Shown piece by piece: positions 12,414 to 24,558 of a DNA stretch of 64,000 bases. The notes under the pieces are model-generated. The model made no database searches, was not told where the DNA came from, and was given only the letters and a program-made list of their open reading frames with translations. The stretch is from Cryptomeria japonica (taxonomy: Eukaryota > Streptophyta > Pinopsida > Cupressales > Cupressaceae): positions 62,001-126,000 of the forward strand of contig NW_026728908.1 of assembly GCF_030272615.1 (NCBI RefSeq), read 5' to 3'. Within the stretch, counting starts at the first letter, position 1. Every line of letters begins with the position of its first letter. Both the position numbers and the translations under genes were made by a program.

Positions 12414-12620
12414 GTGGGGAGGGGAAGCGTTGTCCATCCCCAAACCCCACGGTTGTGGGGAGAAGGCACCACTATGTGGTGCCTCTCAACCCATCGTGGT
12501 GGGGAGAGACACCACGTAGTGGTGCTCCCTCACCACAACCGTGGTGTTGGGGGGGAGAAACCCCTTCCACCACGTAGTGGATGGGGGGGTAAACTCCTCC
12601 CCACACCACAAAATTCTGTT
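12413..12620. repeat. GC-rich block of short hairpins with CACCAC/GTGGTG stems
   Basis: Five short perfect stems stand in a row: CCCCAC/GTGGGG (12,445-12,460), GGCACCAC/GTGGTGCC (12,465-12,483), CACCAC/GTGGTG (12,510-12,524), CACCAC/GTGGTG (12,531-12,546) and CCAC/GTGG (12,570-12,580), with loops of 3-4 bases. The flanks are strongly AT-rich. The open frame across it is low-complexity and probably not a protein. The array at 47,930-48,215 uses the same stem. Confidence 0.8.
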
Positions 12621-12803
12621 GTGAACAATTAATAATAACGCTGCAAAAAAAATCATAGATAATGTGTGTTTCCTTTGCAATGCGTAATATTTAATATTTT
12701 TTTAAAATTCTATATATATATATATATTGGTAATTTTTATTGGAATATAGTGTTAGAAATTTTGATTTAAAAAAAAAAGATTATCAGTTTAGAATTTAAT
12801 ATA

Positions 12804-12827
12804 TAAATATATATGTGTGTGTGTGTG

Positions 12828-12918
<91 letters not shown>
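12804..12918. repeat. Compound (TG)n(TA)n(TG)n microsatellite
   Basis: Alternating TG, TA and TG runs. A shorter TA run sits at about 12,713-12,727. From 12,919 to 13,740 the DNA is AT-rich and I see no gene. Confidence 0.95.
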
Positions 12919-12920
<2 letters not shown>

Positions 12921-13740
12921 ATACTATGTATTTTGAATTCACTATATGAAGAAAATGTTAAATATTGATTTGATATAAACGCAAATTAGTTGTGAAAATG
13001 AAATTTATATTGTTAGCCATCAATTACGTTTAGTCAATATGACTTTGAATTGGAAAGATTATTTTGATTTATATATTGAATTTAATTACCAAAAGTATTT
13101 TAAATGTTATTTTCATTAACTTGAAATTTGGAAGACAAATAGAAATTGTTTTAGCCAGATTGGCTTTAATTGGAAAAAGATTTATCATTGTTTTAAATGA
13201 TGGCTTATTTAGCTTATGAGTTATGTTTATTTGTTCAAGGGTGTATGGTTTTTAAGTTAATTATTGAGAAAAGTTATTTGGGTGTATGTTTACTTGGACC
13301 CTTTTGATGCGTTATTCCTTAATGTGGATTTTATTATCATGAAAGAGTCAATTATTAAAATAGATGCAATTAGATGACATTGGAGTATATTTTGAGTGAT
13401 TGTTATGATTCCTTAACATGGATGAATTTAGAGTGCAAGTGTATTCATTTGAGTTTTACTCTACTTGGTAGATTTTCAGTGCTGATTTGTAAGAGTCATT
13501 TTCATGTCATGATGGCATGTTGTTGAATGTAAGTTTTTCGTGCAAGTGGATTTGGTAAAGTTTTAATTGTTGTCGTACTTGCTTTAGTACGGTTCTGGTA
13601 TTGTTTTGTGAATAGACCAGTTGTTTTTTTCACACCTCCAATTGTTTTAACCTCGGTAGAAGGTTTGTTTAATCAAGTAGTCCTTCAATTTTTCTTTTTG
13701 AACTCCTTATGTTAGTTGGCTTTTGTGATTTGCCTTGGGG

Positions 13741-15000
13741 TTCTTTGGAAGTTGTGTAGTGTCATAAGGAAGAGTGGCTTTTGAGTGGGGGCCACGCCCA
13801 AAGAGGTTAGCAAGGTAACCCATTGAAAGTTGAGTAATAAATGATAACCTAATTTAAAAATGGGTGGTTGGGTTATACACACATTAATTAAGATAAATTA
13901 TGTCTCGCTCATTGTTGAGTGCTATTACAGACTCAAGATGCAATGGGAAGGCCTGGAATGGAAAACCAACTACCTTGTCTATACAAAAGGTTTGTTGGGT
14001 ACCTCATGAGACATGGAGGGGGGTCGGAGGTTCGGGAGAGGCTACCAAGGTAACCTAGGATGGGTTCAGGGCCTATGGAGGCCTACCAGAGTCCATACCA
14101 GCTATACGATGATACTCTTCCCTTCTGTTCACTATTGTGTAGTCATGTGTTGGTTTTACTTGGAGCACTCTTGTGAGAGTCATATATGTATGCTTATGTT
14201 GTGTGTGGATACTTGATGTGCATGTGAGACCATGTGATGTTTTGTTGTGGCTTTCTTGAGGGCCTTAGTACTATCTCCTAGCATGGAGGGGTGGTTCCTT
14301 TTTGGGCCACATGGTCAGGTGGTAGTGCCACTTTCCATTGGGTATTTTGTGTGTGCCTTCTTGCAATGGATTAGCTTCGCAAGTGCTCCAAATGTTTCTC
14401 TTGGATTTGTTTTTCTAGTGTACCAGTTGGATCCTCCTTGTGTCCTTGGATCATATTTGTATATCTTGGACCCTTATGTCGTTGGTTGTATCATATGTTA
14501 TATGTATGCCTTCATGGTAGTTGTAAATGATGTAATAATTATGTAATTTATATGTGACTTGATGTATAAGTGCAATTATAATACTAAGTTATCCTTGAAA
14601 ATGTAAAAGAAATGTGCTATGATGTAAGTTAAATGATAGGAATTATATCTTTAATTAAATCATTATTGTAATGTATTTGAATGTGTAAATTTGAATGAAG
14701 TATAGTAATGTGATTGCTATCTTGTGCAATGCATAAACAATCATTGAATGGTATAATTAAGTTCTTAATGGTTAAGGGTATTTCTTAAATGGATTAATTG
14801 ACCTTAAAGAAAGTATAGTTTAATTAAGTAATTCACGTTGGGAAACCCTTTAGGAGTTTGGGTTAAGTCTTCCGCTTGTGTAACTTCTATTAAAATGTTT
14901 ATCTTTCATGTTAATGTGTTCTAATTATATAAAAAAAAATTGCACTCTTTTCGAGTGTTTGTAGTTGTTTTCCTTTAGGGTTTCTTGGCGGGGAATTACA
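13741..15000 (+). repeat. LTR-like repeat 1, diverged, boundaries uncertain at left
   Basis: This stretch shares a series of motifs, in the same order, with 15,500-25,222: a GGGGCCACG / GGGGTCACG box followed by AAGAGGTT, a GGGAAGGCC box, a GGGGTGG(T/C)TCCTT box (here near 14,288) followed by ACATGGTC, and an end in ATTACA. The ending GGGGAATTACA fits the 3' end of an LTR (..CA). No ORF with a recognisable domain is present and no primer-binding site follows, so a solo LTR is the simplest reading. I could not find the 5' end or a target duplication; the left coordinate is simply where similarity begins. Confidence 0.4.
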
Positions 15001-16621
15001 TTGCTCATGTTTATAGATTTTCTATGAGGCTCTTGGTTATTATATGATTTGTCATTATGGCATATTGCTATTGTTTCAGATTTGTATATGTATAATAAGC
15101 ATTGAACAAATAAGTTCATGTTTGATGAAAACCCCACATTCATAAGAAATAAAATAAAAATATATTAGAAATTATAATATTTAGAAAGCTTATAATAAGG
15201 GACAAATATTTAAAAAAACAAAACTTCTTAATGAATTCATTTGATCCCGTAAAAGCTAATTTACAATTGGTTTTTTATCAGCATTTGATAGATGCAAAGG
15301 AGACTCCATTGCAAGTATGATTTATAAGTAGAGAGATTCTATCCAAAAAAAAATTGATCTAAGAGTCTTTGATCTAACTCTCTTCAATTAATTACTTCAA
15401 ATGGGACCTCTTAAAGCTTAAATCATTATATTTTCTAAAAAATGTATGATTTCAGCAAAAATTAGGATGTACGAAAAAGTGGGAACTAGCATTGTGAGGT
15501 CACCCGTATATGTAGATGTTATTGTTATGTGGACGTGATTGAGCCTCCATGTTGTTGTTATTGTGTTATTGTTTACCCTAAGGTTTTGGAACATGGTTAG
15601 GGGAAGTGGCTTTCATGAGTTGGCAGGGGTCACGTGAGAATAGGACACCAAGAGGTTCCTTCTAAGGATGATTGTGGGTCTAGATTTCTAGGATCTTATT
15701 AAAAGTTTTATTGTTTAATCAAGTGATAACCTTAATAATTAATTAGTTGGGCTGGGTAATTAGGATTCATCTAATCAAGATAATAATTTGGTTCTTGGTG
15801 CCCCGTCTCATATCCCTTGAGGAGAGACTCGAGATGAGCTTGGGAAGGCCATGGAGATGGCAAATCAAACTCCCTTGATTCTCACATAGGTGGAGATGGT
15901 TCCACATGTCTATCAGGGGTGTGGATCTCCCTTCTTTGTGAGGGTAGCATGAGATTCCACTCTTCCCTACATGATTCCTTGTTCCTTATACCATGGTTGT
16001 TGATTTGCCTTTGGGAGTTTTATGCTTTTGATTTAGCCTCGTGATGTGATTTGGGATTATTGTTCATGTGGTTGTTTTCAGTTATGGCTATTGTCGTGGT
16101 TATGTCCTTTGGTTGTTAAGTGTCAGCCTAGGTCTAGAGTGTGTGTGGGACCTTGTGTCATTCTACGTAGCACGGGGGGTGGCTCCTTATTAGTTCTACA
16201 TGGTCGGGTGGTTTGATTCCTTCTTCCATTGGGATGTTCTTCGTTGGATGCTCATGTGTGTGGGGTGGATCCTTTATCTCTTTAGCTTATGGTTGGATTA
16301 TTTGGAGCAGATTGTTGAATACATTGTTAGAATGTAAGCCAAGATGTAATATGATTCATGTGGCATTTATGTTAGTAGGATTCATATGATGTGTATTTCT
16401 AGATTGGTATATGTATCTTGATGTAAATGATATTGTAAGCTTGTTAGAAGATGTTAGATATTGTTGTAGGATATGTCAAGTAATGAGATGATTACCCTTT
16501 AATAATAGAGATCATGGTATTATTCCATAATGAAAGGATTTCTCTTAATGTTCTTATCTCTTCATTATAGTTTATGCATATTGTATTATGATGAAATGTT
16601 GGGATATTCTTATTGAAGGAA

Positions 16622-16637
16622 ATGAACTAGTTATGTT
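16622..16637. repeat. Target-site duplication of LINE-3, left copy
   Basis: The 16-mer ATGAACTAGTTATGTT is repeated exactly at 24,713-24,728 and defines both ends of LINE-3. Confidence 0.95.
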
Positions 16638-16812
16638 TTTGATTAATTAAAAATAGGTTTTAAGGGACCCAAAACCCAGATACATAAGAAAGATATTCAA
16701 TAAAGCAAAAAAATACTACAGTAGCAAAACACCAGCAAAAAGACCAGCAACATAGGAAAGGACAGCAAAAGGCCAGCAAGAAGTTGGCCCCACGCTCAGC
16801 AAAAAACAAAAT

Positions 16813-18684
16813 TTAGAAATTCTTCATGGTTTCTTCTGCATCCTGTACCAAAAGCATCATTGCCTTTGCCACTTCCCTCAAATCAGTATTTTCCTGAGCA
16901 GTCTGGCTATCTTTCATCTTCATTTCCTTCTCCACTGTAGTCTGCCTGGCTCTACGCCTAGAGGTCTGGTGGCTTAGGCTGGAAGTAGGAGCATCTTCAA
17001 TAACCACTAGGTTCTTCTCCTGGTTTTTCTTTTCCAAGTGATTCACCAACGCGTTCATGTTCTAGGAGGAGACTTTTAGAACCTGGAGGCTATGATCCAT
17101 AAGGCTTTTCAGGGCTTTCTTGTTTCTAGCCATCCAAGCATTGACATTGTCCTTATCCTCCTCCACCTGTTCCTTCATAATTTTGATGATGTCCTCCAGG
17201 TGTTTCAGATCGCCTTTAATCAAGTCTTTCTCCAGCCAGTCTTCCATTTCCATTTCTTCCTCCGTTTCACTATTCTCCATCTCCTCGTGCTGCTTCCCAA
17301 AATCAGACATGTTGATCAGCTTGTTGATCTTAACTTCCAACTCCCTCTGTTTACCCTGCATGCTGGTAATGTTTTCCACCACCCACTTCTGAAAATTGAA
17401 GAATTCAAGGGTGCAATTGTGGGCGGTATCCAGAATGGTTTCCACAGAATCCTTGCTTTGTTTCGTCTCCTCCGCATTAGGGTTTTCACCTTCCTTAGGC
17501 TTCAGAGCCTCTTTCTCAGTTTCTGAGCCTTCAATATTATATTGACGATTCTCAGAATTGCCCCCTTCCTTTCCTTCCCCATACTTCTCCTCCTTATTGA
17601 TCTCCTTTTCAGAAATTTCTTCATTATTCTTTCCCTCTTCTTCCTCACAAAGCACATCCTTTTCTTCCTGCACAATATCAACCTTCCTTTTTTTATGGGT
17701 AGGGGTTCTGGTCTCCTCAGTCGAACCAGAGTCTATACTTTTCTCAGAAATTTGAGCATTAAAAATTAAAGGGTCATCCTTTGTTGCCCTAGTCTTATCC
17801 TTCATATATTCATAAATCAGCAGAATGAGACCCTGGTGCACAAGAGGGTAGGAGCTGGGTTTTTTAATATGGTCGGCCAAGATCTCATTTAGAGAAGAAG
17901 CAAGATAGAAGGGCAAAGAAATTTTCACCCCATGGCGGAAGTGGTTTAGGATGGCGAAGTGATAATTGTAAATTTTTGTAAACCTACCATCCACAGTTAA
18001 ATATTCCATTAATGCCCTAAGAATTTATTGCCAGAAAGGTTTTACCTGTTGGGGGGTGAAGTAAGATATATTATCCTTCTTCTCCAGGTTGCTCTTCTCG
18101 TCCTCCATCTTAGGGAAGTTTTTGAAGGCCTCAGTGGCATACTTTCTATCCCTATAGAATTTGGTCCCCTCCATCTTGAGCCTTGTTACCTTTGAGATCA
18201 GACTTTCATCAATGTGCCAGATTTCCCCAAACAGGGTAGCCCTGTTATTGCTCCAGCTTTTTGCGAACCCCTGAGAAACAGAGCTTCTACTACCATGGAG
18301 CTTCTCCATATAATCTGTGAACCCATATTGGTGGAGCCTTCTCCACACCTTCCTTTCGCTCTTCCAGTTCTCACAACCGGATGGTTCATTCCTGTTAAGG
18401 CTGCCTCCCATTCTTCTTTCTAGGTCACAATCACCTCTGTTACAACTCTCGGCCCGCAAGTAAAACTCTGTGTTTCTGGTTTCTCCTTGAAAAGAGACTT
18501 TCACAATTTTGAGATTGCCATTCATGTTCATACGAACCTGGCTATTATTGCAATTACCTCTCGCACACATGTGTTCTTGGTTATGATGCCGAGAAGCACT
18601 CATCGACTGGCAGTTCATCCGCCCCCAAACTCTGTCATTGGTACTCGTTCCCCAGAATTCAATCATAATATTTGCTTGCTCCAT
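16813..18684 (-). pseudogene. LINE-3 ORF3: extra protein downstream of RNase H, function unknown
   Basis: About 620 codons in one frame, broken only by TAA near 18,023 and TAG near 17,060. The ATG at 18,684 lies 19 nt after the ORF2 stop. Parts: an N-terminal region ending at MGG (18,411); a globular part with YMEKLHG, FYRDRKYATEAFKNFP and DGRFTKIYNYHFAILNHFRHG; a charged middle with an acidic tract and a nuclear-signal-like HKKRKV; and a heptad-rich C-terminus (about 17,400-17,060) that looks coiled-coil. The protein aligns along its length with the ORF at 34,058-35,676. The LNHFRHG region recalls repeat-encoded plant proteins annotated as putative transposon proteins, but I cannot confirm a family. 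Possible roles are RNA binding or particle assembly; both are inference. Confidence 0.75.
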
Positions 18685-18703
18685 TAAGGCGATCAAAATA
18701 TAA

Positions 18704-21700
18704 TTATTCCTTAATCTCCCATTTAATGTGATCTTCCCCTATATATTTGACCCCCTTTTCCAAATTAACCCCTTCATTAGCAAGGATATCCGCTACCTTG
18801 TTACCCTCTCTAAAAGTATGGGTTAAAATAATGCTAACATAGTTATTAAGGATAGTCTTAGCATTTTTAATAATATTAGCAATATTCCAGGAGACTGAAC
18901 TAATACCTTTGAGGGCTTGTATAATATTTAAGGAATCCCCTTCAAGCCAGATTTTTTTAAATTTGAATTCCTGGGCTAACTGGAGGCTCTTAAGCATGGC
19001 CATAGCTTCAGCCACATGGTTGTTTTGGATTCCAAAAGGAGAAGCAAAAGCAGCAATACACCTTCCTTGAGCATTTCTGATAACTCCACCTCCACCAGCC
19101 TTTCCAGGGTTCCCTTTGGCGGCCCCATCAAAATTAACCTTTATCCAGTCATAATCAAGGAACCTCCAAACAATGTTTTCTCTCTTCTTCTTGTTATCCA
19201 CTCTGTAGACCTTATGAATCAGGTTCCATTCAGTAATAATGCCTTTTTCCATATCATTCATATTTATAATAGCCCATTGCTGATTATTCTTATGAGGGAT
19301 GTTGATGTTCTCCTTTATAGCCCTGCATATTTTTTCAAAGACAACCTGAGTATTACACTTTTCTTCCCTAAATATCCTGTTATTCCTTTCTTTCCAAATG
19401 TCCCAGCATATCATGGGGAGGGTCAGGGACCATGGGTTTTTAATAATTTGACATTTGGTAGGATAATTCCATTGTCATATTATATCCTTAATGCTTTTGT
19501 TCATGACCCAATTAATTTTCCATTTTTCCCATATTTTACACCAGATTTCCCTAGTGAAGGAGCAATGAAAAAATAGGTGATCAACTGATTCCTCCTCCTT
19601 CTGACAGAGCTCACATCTGTTAGGGAATTTGAAGCCCCTTCAAATTAAATTATCAATAGTAAGGATACCATTATGAGAAGCAAGCCAAAAGAACATGTTG
19701 ACTTTAGGGATCAAGATGCTATTCCAAACTTTACTCCAAAAGGGATTGCGGATTTGAGAAAAAGTGTTTTTATAAGCAGAAGAAACTATGAATTCACCTT
19801 TAGGGTCACTTTTCTAGAGGAAAACATCATCATAGTTTTTGTTAGGGGAAAAGGACAGCAATTCTTTCTGAATAGAGGAAAGACCAGGATGGATGTCCTC
19901 AAGGTTGGCCCATTTATTCTCCTTCCAATAGTCACAAACCATCAGCCCAAACCTTCTTTTACATTCTTCAATAACTTGATTGTTGTTTTGATCAAATAGG
20001 GCTTCATTCTTCATCCACGGGTCTTCCCAAAACCTTATTCTGTCACCTTTTCCAAGGACCCATCCAGCTCCAGCTTTTGCAACTTTTATGGCTTTGGTTA
20101 CACTATTCCAGATGAAAGATCTAGCTGGGATATCTTCATCATTGAGGATCCCTTGGATAGTCTGATTCTTAATGTATTTGTCAAACCAAATTTGACTCCA
20201 GTCTTTCTTAATGTCAAAAGCTCTCCATAATTTCTTGGCAAGAAGAGCTTTGTTAAAAGTTTTAATAATTTTAATCCCCAACCCTCCTTTGTTCTTTGGT
20301 CTACACACCTTGTCCCATGCAATCAAAGGTATTCTCTTCTTTTCTTCAACTCCTGACCATAAGAATCTCTTCAGAATTCTTTCCATAGTTTCAGCAATTT
20401 TAGCCAGAATACCAAACAGACTGAGGGCATAAATAGGGAGATTTTGAAGAGTTGCTTGGAGGAGCTGCATTTTCCCAGCTTGAGATAACATTGAACCTTT
20501 CCATCCTGCCAGTCTCTTATTAATTTTATCAATGATCATATTCCAGAAAGAATTTGGGGGAGCCATCCCTAAGGGAAGACCCAGGTAGGTAGAAGGTAGC
20601 AAGTCCACTTTACAACCAATTATATTGGCTATTCTCTATTGTCTTATGACTGGAGCATTGAGAAAGTACATAGCTGATTTGTCCCAGTTAACTAGTTGAC
20701 CAGTTGCCAAAGCATAGGAGTTGAGAGCAGTTTTGAAGGCTTCAGCCTCCTTGACTGAATAATATCCCATGATGATAGTATCATCAACAAACTGTTGATG
20801 AGTGCAAAACACATTGGAAGAAGAAGGTTGAAGCCCTTTGATAATTTTTCTTTGTTTCAATTTATGAATCATTCTACTCATACTTTTAGCTAGAATGGTA
20901 AAAAGGATAGGTGATATGGGGTCTCCTTGTCTTAGCCCTCTAGAGTTTTTAAAAAAATTTGTAGGAGATCCATTAACCAAAATAGAGAACATAGGAGTAG
21001 TGATTAGTTCTCTGATTATTTTGATAACCTTACCATCAAAACCAAAAGCCCCCATGATTTTAAATAGAACATCCCATTCAACTCTATCATAAGCCTTTGC
21101 CAAATCCAAATTTATCAAGAAACCTTCTTTCTTTGCAGCGCTGAGAGAGTGTATGTTCTCATGAACAAGAATGATTGAATCAAGAATATGTCTACCAGGA
21201 ACAAATCCTTTTTGCTCTTTAGATATGATGAAGGGAAGAATCACCAACATTCTAGTCGTCATCACTTTGGATATTATTTTATAGAAAGAGTTGCATAGAC
21301 TAATAGGCTTAAATTTTCCCATAGAATCTGCCCCAGCAACTTTGGGGATTAAGGCAATAAAAGTGGAGTTCAACTCCTTAAGGATTCTTCTGGATCCAAA
21401 AAATTCTTTTACCGCATTAACCATATCCTTCCCCATAATATTCCAAAATTCTTGAAAGAAAAACATAGGGAATCCATCAGGGCCTGGAGCTTTATCCCCT
21501 TGAAAGGAGAAGACAGCTTTTTTTATTTCTTCAGCAGACAGGATGGTAGCAAGGGTCTTATTCTGAAAAGAGTTTATAATATTAGGAATATTGTTGACCA
21601 GATTGAGTTGATGGGTCTGATCAAGATCCTCATTACTAGATAGGAGTTTCTTGAAGAATCTAACAACTTCATCCCTGATTTCATCCTTATTTGTCAGAGT

Positions 21701-22838
21701 GTTGTTCTCAACAATTAACTTAGTGATTCTATTTGCCGCCTTATGTTTTAGGGAAGTCATATGGAAAAACTTAGTGTTTCTGTCCCCTGCCTTCAGCCAT
21801 ATAGCCCTGGATCTCTGTCTCCAATATATTTCTTCCCTTGAAATTATGGTATGAATGTTGTCAAGGACCTTATCTTCCATGGCTTTGGAATACTTTTTGT
21901 AGCCCTCTTTCTAGATGGAGATTTGAATTTGGTTCAGTTCCTCCTTTAGCTTTTTCTTTGAATCAAAAATATCACCAAAGACCTTTTTGTTCCAAGTCTT
22001 AATGTTGGTTTTGACATTTTTAAGTTTTTTGGCAACTTTATACATGGTTGTTCCATTAATATCAAGATTTCACCATTTAGCAATGGACTTTTCAAGATTG
22101 GGGTGGGATATCCACATCTTTTTGAAGCGAAAAGGGAATCTTTGATTTTGCTTAGAGTTCTCAGCAATAAAGGAAATGGGATAATTATCTGATCCAATTC
22201 TATTAATGACAGAAAGGGAACAACTATGAGAAAGAATCCAATCATTAGAGAGAAGAGCTCTATCAAGTCTTACCTGGATAAGATCTTCACCATCTCTTCG
22301 GTTTGACCAAGTGTAGGAGGCTCCACTGAGATCCAAGTCAATGAGAGCATTGTCATTGATAAAGTCCATCAAGTCGGATCTGCTTTCAGGTTGAGCTTGA
22401 CTACCTCCAAATTTTTCTCTATCTTGCAGAGGAGTATTGAAATCTCCCATTACAATCCAACTGTTCATAGAGAAATTTTTCCTTTTTTGCTAAACTTTTT
22501 CCCAAAATTTACTTCTAGCATGTTTGGAATTAGGGGCACAGATATTAGTTATAACAAATTCCTTCTCATGAAAAATATTTCTAGCTTTTAGGGATAGAAT
22601 ATTGCCATCCTCATCAATCATATCTCCAGAATATAGCAACTCCTCCAGAGGTACCATTTGAGCTACTGCCACAGACTCCCCCATTTTTAAAAAACTTAAG
22701 TTTCTCCACTTTCTCTTTGCTCATTTTAGTTTCCTGAATCAAGATAATATCCGGATTTTGATCTCGAATAAGATTCCTTAATATATCTTGTTTATTGAGA
22801 CCGTTTAGGCCTCTGATGTTCCATGATATTACCTTCAT
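18704..22838 (-). pseudogene. LINE-3 ORF2: endonuclease-RT-RNase H polyprotein, near-intact
   Basis: About 1,378 codons. It begins MKVISWNIRGLNG at 22,838 with an endonuclease (LIQETKMSKEK; VMGDFNTPL near 22,450; GSDNYPISF near 22,190, where His of the usual SDH is Asn). RT: WLKAGDRNTKFFH, GPDGFPMFFFQEF, FKPISLCNSFYKI, NLDLAKAYDRVEWD, GLRQGDPISPILF and FVDDT (20,776-20,792). Then come TYLGLPLG, GGLGIKI and a zf-RVT region. RNase H is complete at about 19,140-18,720: NFDGAAKGNPGKAGGGG, AEAMAM, LEGDS and THTFREGNKVADILANEG. One frameshift lies between 22,614 and 22,684; otherwise the frame is continuous with about seven TAG/TGA stops, several at likely former Arg or Trp/Gln codons. It therefore died fairly recently. 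Confidence 0.9.
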
Positions 22839-24532
22839 TTTGAGACCTAGGGGCAGGACTCCTTGATAGTTCTCTGCCTTCCATCAGCTATGTTTTATTT
22901 ACTCTCCTGGTCCCTGTGCCATTTCATGGTTTTGCGTCCTGGTGGGCATCTTGATGCCCCAAAATCTGCCTTAGACCTGGTTCTGGTTTTTACTCCATTA
23001 GGACCTCCTATCTTCTTGGTCTTAATTTTCTTTTCATTTTCTATCATGTTTTCTTCTTGTTGTTCTACCCTGGATTCATCTTGTATGTTACTCCAAAGCT
23101 TTTCTCTTTTCCGGGGTGAAGTGGTCATATTTACTTCTATGTTCTGGAATAAGGCATTTAAGTTTGCTTGTGGTGATCCAAACTTGTTGCTCCTTCTCAT
23201 TTCTATTTCCTGTTCCTGAAGCTCTTTCCCTAAACAGGGTTCTTCTTTCTCTGACATGGGTTCATATCGTTCCTCATGATGAGAGTCAGTGATTTCCTCA
23301 TCCTCAAGGGTCTCTGTACTGATTTCATCCTCCTTTTCTTGCAACTGAAGGGCTTCAAAGGTATTACCTATTTTGATCTCAAACTCCTTAGTTTCATTCT
23401 TCTTGGTCCCCTTCATAGTAGGGTCTTTAGTTAAGTCACTAGATTCATTTTCCTGATTTTCTGAATTCAGATTTCCACTTTTTTCTTCTGCCTTATTGGA
23501 GACTTTGTTGTTATTTTTTTCTTTCCATACCAGTTTATTAATATTTTTGTCTTTAATCATAGGTCTTTTAGGGTTGTTGGGACAAGCCTTAGCCCAGTGA
23601 CCTGCTTTTTTGCAAGAAAAGCACACAAAAGGGAGAGATTCAAATTCAATGGTTTGTTCCCATAACGCAAGTTTGGAATTTATATCAATGGTAGTTGGGA
23701 GATCCATATTCTGTGAAATGTTGACGCAGATGCATGCATACACAAGTCTCTTGTGAGCTGCAGTCATTGGGTCTATCGCAATAAGCTCCCCAAAGGAGTT
23801 AGCAACTCCTGAGAAAACATCCTCCACCCAGTATTCCAATGGTAGTCCAGGCAGTCTAACCCACACCGGGGAAAATTCAAAAAAGGAATCATTTAGTTCC
23901 ATGTTAGGGGTCCATTTTCTAATAGAAAGGGATGATTTACCAAACATCCAGGGGCCTCCACTTAGAACTGCTTCCAAATCTTCCCCGCATGAAAAAGAAA
24001 ACACAAAAAAACCCCTTGGCAGGGCAGAAACTTTAGCCTGTCCTTTCATTCTCCATTTTCTTTTAACAAAGGATCTAACATCCTCAATATTAGGTCAGGG
24101 TCCAACAAATTTTCCCACCAAAGAGAGAGTCATTAAAGAAATGCTATGATCAATAACCAAATCAGGAACCTCAATCGCAAGTTTACCTATTCTATTGTCT
24201 GATATATCCTTCACAAAGAGGAGAGAAGATTTACCAGTCGGTTTACCAAAGGCATGTCTAGTGAAGAGGCTATTCCATGGTTTAGGTATTCGCCCCTCCT
24301 TGGAAGTACCTAAATCAACCTGCACCGCCTCGGGGCAAGAATCTTGCATGTTTTTTAAATTTTCAGGATCAGGAGGAGGGTCCCATGTTCGTGGGTCCCC
24401 ATCCTGTCTTCCATCCTCATCATTAGCTATATGTCCTCGAGCTGCAGTGGATTCAGACCCAGAGGACCCAGCATTGTTGTTCCCTCCATTTCTCGAATTC
24501 AATTTCCCCCCTGCAAATGTTGTTCCCTCCAT
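22835..24532 (-). pseudogene. LINE-3 ORF1: DUF4283 / CCHC protein, one main stop
   Basis: RNA-binding particle protein of the LINE. It starts at 24,532 (MEGTTFAGGKL). DUF4283 spans about 24,290-23,830 (KPTGKSSLL, LVGKFVGP, LPRGFFVFSFSCGED, GGPWMFGKSSLS, LPGLPLEYWVED). A complete zinc knuckle, CFSCKKAGHWAKAC, lies near 23,610-23,570. An acidic Glu-rich linker (23,500-23,200) and a basic tail (VKTRTRSKADFG) follow. A TGA near 24,092 stands where LINE-1 has Arg (GSRPNID), so a CGA-to-TGA change is likely. In the tail, TAA at 22,895-22,897 and a TAG further on precede the last stop, TGA at 22,835-22,837, which overlaps the ORF2 ATG. Confidence 0.85.
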
Positions 24533-24558
24533 TTGGCAACTTTTTTTTAAATTGTATG

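Noticed and set aside
12414-12632. 72-codon plus-strand frame of Gly, His and Pro
   Set aside because: It is made of the GC-rich hairpin block, low in complexity, and does not look like a protein.
14247-14546. 99-codon plus-strand frame with hydrophobic stretches
   Set aside because: It lies in an LTR-like repeat whose relative at 16 kb does not keep the frame.
15494-15510. TGTGAGGTCACCC as the 5' end of LTR-like repeat 2
   Set aside because: The preceding bases do not match those after 25,222. The alternative start at 15,500 fits the duplication better but lacks TG, so neither is firm.
18198-18389. Small frames on both strands within LINE-3 ORF3
   Set aside because: They are shadows of ORF3, whose frame is supported by alignment with 34,058-35,676.
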